A DNA stretch of 64,000 nucleotides. Origin: Phlebotomus papatasi (taxonomy: Eukaryota; Arthropoda; Insecta; Diptera; Psychodidae). Under the pieces are notes generated by a model. The model did no database searches, was not told the origin of the DNA, and saw only the letters and a program-made list of their open reading frames with translations. Shown here piece by piece: positions 55,836 to 64,000 of this stretch (within the stretch, counting starts at the first letter, position 1; every line of letters starts with the position of its first letter). The translations under genes and the position numbers were made by a program. Location of the stretch: positions 38,264,712 to 38,328,711 of the forward strand of contig NC_077224.1 in NCBI RefSeq assembly GCF_024763615.1. The letters run 5' to 3'.

Positions 55836-56880
55836 ATCAATAAGTCTTAAGACTTCAAAGTTTCTAATTAGAAACAGCGATGGAACTGCAAAAGCGAACT
55901 TTCTGAAAATGTAGATGCACCAAAAGGAGAATAGTTTTAAAACCTCCTTTGTGCAAAAGGTAAGACAAAGAAAACTCAATGGCAAGCATTATTATAGCTT
56001 AGGGAATTATAATTCTTACATTTTATTCATTTCATCCCTTTCTAAAACGATGTACAATTCGTTTAAAATTAACTCTTAAGCATTACAAAAAATCTAGAAT
56101 ACTTTCTGGAAACCTTATATACAAATTTTTGCTTTATTAAATCAATTGCAAAAAAAATCGTTAGGACTTTGTTTATCCTGTTGAAAAAGAAATGTACAAA
56201 ATATTAATAAAATTAATTCTTATATTTTAAGAAATCTTAACCATCAATTTCAATAGCAGTTTTGAAAAAAAGAAAACTATGACGCTCCTGATTTGAAGAA
56301 CGCAAATACAGAAATCCAAATACAGGACTCTACTCCGAATGACTTGAAACTTTAAGGAAGTTGACGGTTCTTCCATACTATTTTATCCCAAAATCACAAC
56401 TTTTCAGGAAAGCTATTTCAAGATGGCGATTTCCTATGCAGCTCATCTATTTTAACTGCTCGAACTCCAAGAGAGAGTTTTCTTTTTTTTAATGCATTGA
56501 ATATCTCGTTATCGAAACGTCAGATGACCACTAACTTTTCAAGAGTTGTTGATGTCGATCCCAGGAACAACATATCTCTCGGAGTAAGTTGTCTTAGAAT
56601 AGTATGGAATGGAGCCGTTGAAGTATTCTTTAAATGCGAATTGTATGTTCAAAATTAGTTAATTAGTAAAAATGGAAATTTAGTCATTTCAAAATCTGGA
56701 ACTGATGACCTAGAGGTACTGCTTGTAATTTTGGAAACTTCGAGGGTAAAATTGGACACTAGAAATGAATGGATTAAGATTATGGGATTTTCTTCCAATA
56801 TTTAATGAATAATGTATGTTATCCAAACATTTTTAGAGGATATTAACATTAAAGGGACAGATAATCCTAACCGGCTTATG
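55836..56880. other. Unassigned sequence with a degraded AJ hairpin
   Basis: CTGCTCGAACTCCAAGAGAG at 56456-56475 is the left part of the AJ hairpin; the right arm is lost. AAGATGGCGATTTCC at 56421-56435 echoes V phrases. Confidence 0.4.
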
Positions 56881-58398
56881 TAGGTGAGATTCTTAACGTG
56901 AGCTAGCTCGGAGTGCATGCAAATTTGATTTAGAGCTGAAGTTGGGAGACGCCATTCAGTTATCTTGAATCAAATTCGTGAAATTATACAAATTTTGTAT
57001 TTAAACCAAAATATCAAGGATTTGGATGAACTGATAGAAAAGTGTTATATGGGTGAAATGTAGACCAGAATGCTCTCTATAATTTTCCCATAGAACATGA
57101 TCTCATCGATTACTCAGAAGCCAAGATAAGCGAGGTTTTTTGTTTCTTAACTCGTTTTTTCATCCAGAGTGCCCCAAGTAGTCATTTGTTGAACTTCAAC
57201 TATATCAAAGAATTGTTGTATTTTGTGGGACTTTCCATTTAAAACCCTATTTTAAGTGTCTTGGTGGAGTAGAGGCAGTCAAATTGGCATCTGAGTGGTT
57301 TCAAAGCGTTATTATGGGAAAAATCAATTTTTTCACACTTAAACGGCAAAATCGGAGTGATAGCGTAGTCTGAGCGGAAAATGATGTATGGACGAAATGT
57401 AGAGACAAATGTGCTCTACAATTATGTTGAAGTAATCATCAAAATCGGTTCAGCGACAGTCGAGATAATTGAGGTTATGTGATATTGAAATTGGTTTTTC
57501 GACTGTGGCGCCCCTAGTGTTGGTCCCACGAAGTTCAAATATTCTAGAAAGTTGTAGCATTTGGTGAGATCTTTCGTTTAAGCCCTCATTCATCAAAATC
57601 GGTCACATAGAACCGGAGATATGATTTTTTGAATTTCGTGAACTTTGACCCCTCATATCTCCGGTTCTATTGAAACCACAGCGCACATACGCACCATTTT
57701 GGAAACGTCCTAGACTGGACTACAACATACTAAAATTTCATTAACTTGCACAATGCCGTTTTTGAGAAAAGTGACTTTGAATTTCGATGAATTTTGACGC
57801 TATCACAGCGCCACCTGTGGCGACTTTTTGAACTTCCATCTGAAAGTGCTCATCGAGACGAAACCAAAAAGGTAAAATTTAGGTCGCTATGTTAATTAGA
57901 ACCGGAGATAGAGGCCGGTCAATGTTCGAACTTTGACCCCTTATAGCTCGGGTCAGGGTTTATGGATCGACTTAAGGTTTTTTTTGTTTGATAGGTATAA
58001 TCAACGGCTACAACATACTAAATTTTCAGCCCGATGCACAATGGAATTTTTGAGTTATTTAACTTTTAAGATTTAAAAATTTTCTTTTTAAAAAAAGCGC
58101 CCCTAGCGGTGGTTTTATGAACTTGCGATGTTAGAAGGGGAAGTGGCATTTCACGAGAGCTTTCCAAAAAGCCCTCACTTTTTAAATTCTGACAATTAGA
58201 ACAGGAGTTATGGCCATTTTAAGAAATTTTTTTTGGACCCTTATAGCTCGGGTCAGGGGGGTCGGGGGACCTTAAGTTTGGTATTGATGGAAAGCTCTAA
58301 GGCCCAGCTATAACATACTAAAATTTGAGTCCGCTGAATGCCATAGGGGCGGAGCCATTAAGAAAACAAAAAAAAGGGGGGTATTCAAAATGGCGGAA

Positions 58399-58419
58399 GG
58401 GGGGGTGGGGGGTGGGGGG
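58399..58419 (+). repeat. G-run cluster (quadruplex-capable)
   Basis: G runs of 7, 6 and 6 separated by single T, preceded by another GGGGGG near 58376. In A+T-rich DNA this stands out; quadruplex folding is plausible, not shown. Confidence 0.6.
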
Positions 58420-58517
58420 TCTATGCACCAAGTTGCGATTTTCACCCGATATATAACCTTTGCCGAAAACCGCAAGTCGATATCTTTTTTAGTTTAGGAG
58501 CTATTAAGCTCCAAAGA

Positions 58518-58538
58518 GCGGCCGGCCGGCCGGCCGGG
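58518..58538. repeat. (GGCC)4 tandem palindrome
   Basis: Four GGCC units inside the V element, next to the hairpin GGAGCT…AGCTCC. The homologous position at 2414-2446 has CCCGT-type repeats instead. Confidence 0.8.
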
Positions 58539-58670
58539 AACGTAACTTAGCCACATATATATTCGGAATCAGGAAGTGGCGAAACACATTTTGGCCAAAT
58601 TTGAGGTCGATCGGACGACATGAAATTTTGTTAGGATTATAGTAGGTGAGATTGTTAAGAATCTCACCTA

Positions 58671-59600
58671 ATACGTTGAATTTTAAATATTAATTGAATC
58701 AAAAATCCTTTGTTGAAACTTCAGTGTAAGCAGTTTTTTACGAGACATAACTTTTTATTTACTTCAGTCTTATTTAGCTGTGCTGAAGTGCTATTATTTT
58801 TTCTTCAATATTTTTAAGATTTATTTTTACATACTCTTTAAATTTCTTGAAGTTTTATAAATTTTTAATATTCGTAATGTTTAGGTTGTGTAATGAATCC
58901 ATTGTTCGTTCATTAAATGTTGGGTGAAATTTGTCTTGAATTACGTTTTTCGTGTGAAAAATACAAAATTTTTAAGAGATTCACCAGTGAGACGATACTT
59001 ATTATTTAAGACAGGTGTTTTTTCTCTCGAAATTTTTTAAATTTTTAGGTATTGTGATGACTAGGTTGTAGAAAACCCTAAAGAAACAAAGAAGCATCAT
59101 CTCTACAAACAAGATGTCGTGCAAAAAGCCTTTGAGGGCGAGTATATGTATAAACATTTACCAAAAATTTCAAGAATCTTTGTCGTTTCCTTGTCAAATA
59201 AAAATCTCGACAAGGGTGCTTATAAAGACAGGGACAGGGTGCTTATAAGGACCAATGTCTTATGTTTAAAGTGTAATATTTTCAATACAAATTTAAGTTT
59301 TTTGTTACATCTTTTCAGTAGTGTTGTTTGGAATCTTGATAAGCAGTTTATCGTCTTTGCTTTTTATAAAACTAATCTTAATACGTCTAAAAATGAATAA
59401 ATATGTCGGAATGAATTTGACTGTAATTTCGGACACTTTGCTTTTAATTTTGGACACTTTACTTATAAATTTGGACAGCTAATCCGCCTGAATTGTTCTC
59501 CATTTTAAGGGCCTAGCTTAACAAAAAACTTAGATTCATATTGAAAATATTACACTTTAAACATAAGGCATTGGTCCTTATAAGCACCCTGTCCCAAATT
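58671..59600. mobile_element. A-family copy, rearranged (two halves in opposite orientations)
   Basis: 58673-59110 matches, inverted, the right half of A (CGTTGAATTTTAAATATTAA; TGTGCTGAAGTG; TTTCGTGTGAAAAA; CACCAGTGAG; GACAGGTGTTTTTTC; CATCATCTCTAC). From about 59190 the left half of A follows in forward orientation (GTGCTTATAAGGACCAATGT; CAGTTTATCGTCTT; GGACAGCTAATCCGCCT). Then an inverted A-type end (AAACATAAGGCATTGGTCCT, TATAAGCACCCTGTCC) closes it at about 59600. Confidence 0.65.
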
Positions 59601-61877
59601 ACGAGCACTTCTCCTACATATTATTTTTATAGAAAATTTACCAGCGTACTACTTTGTGTCTGGAGGGTCTGGAGCAAATATATGTGAATTTTGATTTGAA
59701 TTTCGAAATTGAATTTAACCTGAGTTATCGTAAGGAAAAAAATCCAATGAAACCGATTTAGACTTCAGGTACATCTCTTTTAAAACTTGAAAAAACGTAT
59801 AAAAATATATAGTCTTCAAAGTACTCTAGAGTTGCATAAATACAGTAGAGTCTTCCAAATTCGAACGATATTTTCAAAAATAACGAAATTTATATAAGAT
59901 CAAAATAAACAATTATTATCATGTCCTAGATTGCAAGTTGGTTTATCTGACATTCCGCGTTGTCCGGAATTACCAATTCTACCTTAAATGAGAAAAATAT
60001 CCTGTTGTTTTTTTTTTTTTAATTTCGAACAACTTTCTCACAAATAATTTTCCATGTCTGAAAATGAAAGAAAGAAATGTGTTTTCGTGTAATTTTCCAA
60101 AAAACTGCTTTTGACGAGAAAACTTTGTTCATTGGTTTAAAAATTTCCCATTTTTTGTCACATTTTGCTCAACATTCGCTTACTTTTCAAATTACAAAAA
60201 CGTTTTACGGCCCACCAGCCTGTACCGTATCAAATTTTGCAAGTTTTATATTTTTTTTCTTTAAATAATAAATATTTAAAACATCTTTTCTGAGAATATG
60301 ATTTCTTTTGCAAATGGTTCACTGTGCTGCAGCATCTTGGGGCATAATTGTGAATGAAAATCACAGCTAATTAAAAGAAGTGACTGTGGAAGAAATTAAC
60401 CATGACAGAGATGTACCTGATGTGCATGGTGAGATTAGGATTCAGTGAACCATGTGAAGTTACCCCTTTTGGTAGGGGTGAAAATTTGCACAAAAAGAGA
60501 ATGAATGAAAAGGGGATCAGCTTTGTCTGCAATATTTTAGTGGAAGCTTTTCTGTCTTTTCCCATCCCTCCTGGCAATTTTAACTCCCGCTTTTGAGTTT
60601 TAGGGGTATGATATTATGTAGAGATAGCAGAAAACTGCATGGACTCTTCTAAGTCAACGAAGCACTTTTGGCAATAATACGCATTAGAAACTCTGTACCA
60701 AATTAGAATTCAATTTCACAATCCTTCACCCCTGAATCTATTCCATGTGAGGTTAGGGAATTAGGAGAAGATCTGGGGAAAATTCTAGTGGTAGGGATTT
60801 CACTGGTGGGGATACCGTAAAAATCGAGGATGCGCAGAAAAAGCCAAACATACATATGAATTTCTAACACAAAAATCTTCATTCTTCAGTAACAATCAAA
60901 CTCCAAGCAGAGTCACGTCGCCTTTTAAGTCCCTTCCAGTATTCCCGATATTTTACGACAATCACCTCGATTAAAGTCTCAATCGAACATATTTAGAAAT
61001 CATTTTCCTCACCAACTTCCTTTTTCCTTGCCAATTCGAGAGGCAAAAGCAGTTCAAGGAGGAAGAGCACGTGATAATGGATGTTTCAGGAAAAAAAATT
61101 CCCATGAATCAATTCTATTAGTGAGGAAAATCCTGTATAGAAATTCCCAAAATTTAATCCATCAGGATTCCCCTATGATCCTGTGATTTAGAACAGTACT
61201 TAATACATATTGTGAATCACTGCAGATTGTTATAAATCAGAGTGTACGCACACAAATATGCAATTATAGCTCGGGAGAAAATGAATTATTTCAGGACATT
61301 CTCCGTTCACATTTCCACCAAGAACCTCCAGTCTGTGAGCCATTAGACATCCCACCCACATTCACACTGGAAAATTTCACTTTTAGCACCAAGAAGAATG
61401 AGCAAAAAGTCATCATCTCGTTGAGAGTGAAATTTACAAGCACGTGAAAACCACAGCTATTCAGTTATGTTTTTCCTCAGGAAAAAAGGTGGCTTAATAC
61501 ACCTTAGCGCAAGACTCTCATACCAACTTTGTAAATAAATGCCAGATAAACATTTTAACTAGAAAATTGTTTGATTTATGGCACTTCATAAAATACCTTG
61601 ACCGAATTGTTCAAATGTTGGAAAAATCATTTTGACAAATATTAAACATTGGGACAATACTTTTATCGATTTTTTCTCCCAGAATCAATTCAATCGAAAA
61701 CTATAAACAATTGATGATGAAACAAAAAATTGCTTAGAAGATCTTGGGGCAAAATGTGACAAGCTCGACAAGTGACGATAAAATACCAATCTTGATAAAT
61801 ATCCACAGTTTGAATTAATTTGCGCTATGAACTATAGAAAATAAAAACTATATAATATACTGAAACTTCTAGCACTA
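59601..61877. other. Unassigned sequence with a single pogo-like end
   Basis: CAGTAGAGTCTTCCAAATTC at 59843-59862 resembles the pogo-like MITE end at 22558; its partner is not found. Frames at 60077-60596 on both strands are not recognised. 60600-61500 looks unique. Confidence 0.4.
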
Positions 61878-61940
61878 GGGGAAGTGCTTGTAATTTGGGA
61901 CAGGGTGCATATAAGTAACAATGTTCCAAGCTTGAAGCAG

Positions 61941-62673
61941 GGGGCAACGCGTTACCTTCGGATGACTCAAACTTCGAACAACTCATTTTTTTTTAATTCT
62001 TTAACGACGAGACAGTTTTCGCGGACCGAAAATCAGTAATAAAAATTAAACCAATGAACAAAATCAGTAAAAGGTCTTATATCTGGCCTTCGAAAAGCCA
62101 ACAGAGTCTGATTTGGTCTATTTTTGTCTCTATGAACGATAGGGACAAAAATAGCCTAAAAATTTAAGTAATTTTTCTAACAATACTAATGAATGATAAT
62201 TTTCAATCAAATGAAAAATAATATGTTTTAGTATTGTAGTTTCTTTCCCAAAATGGTTTTCCTTAAAAAAAATTTGAAGTATAAAAAATATTTAAAATTA
62301 TTTTTCATTATAAGAATTTAAAAATTCATCATTTTTGGACTTAAAAATTTACTAATTAGCAAATAGCTGGAGACTTCCAAAAAATATCCTAGATTCCTTC
62401 AACCTTCTACTTTGCAGTTAAGTACACACATAAGAAAAAGGTAACTTTAAGTAGTCGGGAAAAATTATTTTCTTTATGGGACACCGGTGTTCCAATCGTC
62501 CTTAAAGGGTTAATATGTTTTTAATGAATTTCACCCATTATAATATTATATTTTAATAGCTAGTCCAATTCCTCAAATTTCCAGATATGAGCCACGGGTC
62601 AAATCCATTAAGTACATATAAAAAAATTGAGTTGTCCGAAGCTTGAGTCGTCCTAAGGTAGCGCGCTTTCCCC
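61941..62673. mobile_element. B element, copy 3, interrupted by S
   Basis: Left GGGGCAACGCGTTACCTTCG and right, inverted, GGGGAAAGCGCGCTACCTTA; inner arms share GATGACTCAAACTTCG versus GACGACTCAAGCTTCG, then ACAACTCA. TA on the right (62674-62675). Confidence 0.8.
61998..62510 (+). mobile_element. S element, copy 3 (piggyBac-like MITE)
   Basis: Collinear with copy 2: TTTAACGACGAGACAGTTTT at the left, GGACACCGGTGTTCC inside, CGTCCTTAAAGGG then TTAA (62511-62514) at the right. The left terminal CCC and TTAA have decayed. Confidence 0.75.
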
Positions 62674-63789
62674 TACAATATTTTCAAAAAAAAAAACTTA
62701 AGTTTTCTTGTAACTTATTTTTCAGAGGAGTTTTTTATAACCTTTACAAGATGTTTATCGCGTTTAATACGTTTGACAAGAATTTGATGGTAATTTTGGA
62801 AACTGCTTGTAATTTTGGACAGTTTGCTTGTAATTTAGAAAAAATATTTAAGAAAAATTATTGTTATATTTCGACAGCTCAGAATATAAAACGAATCAGT
62901 TGCGAATGACCAACTTTACAGGAGAGCGTTTTCAAGTTGCGATTGTACATGTCCAGTATAGGATTTTTAAGATTTGAAACCCAAATAACTTTGAGAATGA
63001 TTAACTTTCCAGTATAATATTCACGAAAAAGGTAGAGAGTGTCAAGAAGTACCCAAAAAGTGAAAAAACTAATTTTGCAAGAAATCGACTTAGGCCAGCT
63101 TGCAATTTCGGCCACCTTTTTTGTTCCTCGAATTTCCATGAATTTTCAATTTTTACATACTATAGATATTATACAATGCAAAAAAATAACAAAAAATGTA
63201 GCTTCGACAAACAAGATGACATGAAAAAAGCATTGGAAGAATTCTTGAAGGGCAAGGAACTATGAGAATGAAGGTGGCCGAAATAGGGCACCAAAGCTAT
63301 GTCTACATTTTTTTTCATTTAAAAATGTGTCAAGAATTATTTTAGAATAAATAAAGACGATAAACTGTCTACAAGGTTCTAAGCAACACTCCTTAAGTAG
63401 AAAGAATAAAAAAAATAAATTTATATTAAAGATATTACATTTCAAACTTGAGACTTTGGCGCTTGCATGCAACTATGCCGAAATTTGGCACACTTACCCT
63501 ATTCGACTTATATTCTGACTAGTCGATTTCTCGTTATGAAGAGCAATGTGAGCTATGCTCGCTCACACTGAAGCTTCAACAAAGCAATTTTAATTCAAAT
63601 CATATTCAAAATTGTACGATTTTAGTGTTAATAACTTCTAAAAAGAATAAATATTTAGAGAAAATACATTATTCATTGCATATTGAAAGAAAATTTCATA
63701 ATTTTAATCAATTTATTTGTAGTGTCCGACTTTACCTTCAAAGTGTCCAATATTACAAGCTGGTTCAAATTACAAGCAGTTTTCCTATT

Positions 63790-64000
63790 CAAAATAATTA
63801 TTATGTTTAAATAAAACAAATATTAACTTTGTCTGCATCAAAATGGTCAGTAAAAATTAAAATTTGGTCAGTAAAAATGTCAATTTTCATTTGTAATATG
63901 TTTAGAACACATTTTGAAACAGGACATTTTCATGAAAATGTATATATGACACTCTTGAGCTCAAAATTAAATTGAAATCAATTGAATTTGCAGTGATGTT
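63790..64000. other. Unassigned end of window
   Basis: A GGTCAGTAAAAAT phrase is repeated twice (63845-63878). Nothing else recognised. Confidence 0.4.

Larger units (their letters stand above)
56881..58670 (+). mobile_element. V element: module-built repeat, 1.8 kb
   Basis: Bounded by TAGGTGAGATTCTTAAC (left) and the terminal hairpin TAGGTGAGATTGTTAAGAATC…(right, 58643-58670). The first 90 bp resemble W, so the true left limit may be near 56970. Inside, related modules follow one another about every 290-300 bp, each with a GCGCCCCTAGnGGTGG-like box (57508, 57808, 58098), a GAACTT box just after it, a 'CTCCGGTTCTA' segment, TTTGACCCCTnATA, and TACTAAAATTTCA. The end carries a GATATCGACTTGCGG-type box (inverted), a G-run cluster and (GGCC)4. 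No open frame. Confidence 0.6.
61878..63789 (+). mobile_element. A-family variant copy containing B (containing S)
   Basis: Left GGGGAAGTGCTTGTAATTTG; right, inverted, GGAAAACTGCTTGTAATTTG. After B it continues with TTTTCAGAGGAGTTTT and TGTTTATCGCGTTTAATACG. From 63540 it matches the right half of A (CTCACACTGAAGCTTCAACA; AATCATATTCAAAATT). A further inverted A-type pair lies at about 63090-63500. All frames here are repeat-borne. Confidence 0.65.

Noticed and set aside
58518..58538. Cloning-vector or linker sequence suggested by repeated GGCCGGCC
   Set aside because: It lies inside a dispersed element whose other copy has a comparable G+C tract at the same place, and no vector sequence flanks it.

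Overview
The window is A+T-rich, non-coding eukaryotic DNA packed with repeats. Short terminal-inverted-repeat (TIR) DNA transposons (MITEs), dead LINE and SINE fragments, a broken Tc1/mariner-type transposase and the lack of any cellular exon suggest an arthropod, most likely a dipteran insect; that attribution is inference. I could not assign any open reading frame in the 64 kb to a cellular gene. The window could be intergenic or one very large intron. Nearly all the explainable sequence is mobile-element debris, and this annotation names families by letter.

Layout. 0-5 kb: LINE reverse-transcriptase remnant (minus strand, running off the left edge), a V-family fragment, W and Y elements. 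5-13 kb: a G+C-richer unknown block, element L, foldback X with A inserted, K, a second X with M inside, and minisatellite-tipped element I. 13-18 kb: elements AG, J and Q, the last with a decayed acidic open frame. 18-25 kb: mostly unique sequence, then AH, a pogo-like MITE, and a 355-bp insertion with perfect 68-bp inverted arms around a hammerhead-like fold. 25-33.8 kb: palindromes, P, foldback G with a pogo-like insert (H), E, and B containing AJ containing C, then D containing a hAT-type MITE (F). 35-40 kb: second copies of E, W and D, and SINE/LINE 3' ends. 42-52 kb: S, a mariner-type transposase pseudogene, T, second copy of A, AA, S, AB, a tRNA-derived SINE, second T. 54-56 kb: a perfect 39-bp-arm hairpin beside a SINE with a 48-unit (TAA) tail, then AA and B. 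56.9-58.7 kb: the module-built V element. 58.7-64 kb: a rearranged A copy, then an A copy containing B containing S.

The copies act as each other's controls. Several insertions are supported by target-site duplications or by an uninterrupted partner copy or arm in the same window: F in D, H in G, T (twice), A in X. Many families (A, AB, AG, AI, B, D, E, K) share a TA target and ends beginning GGG, which suggests mobilisation by related transposases. No autonomous transposase for them is present here. The most unusual items are the inverted-arm/hammerhead-like insertion (22956-23338), the perfect G+C-rich hairpin (54408-54512), the multi-copy V module and the three-deep nest at 61.9-63.8 kb. 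All boundaries were read by eye and may be off by a few bases.
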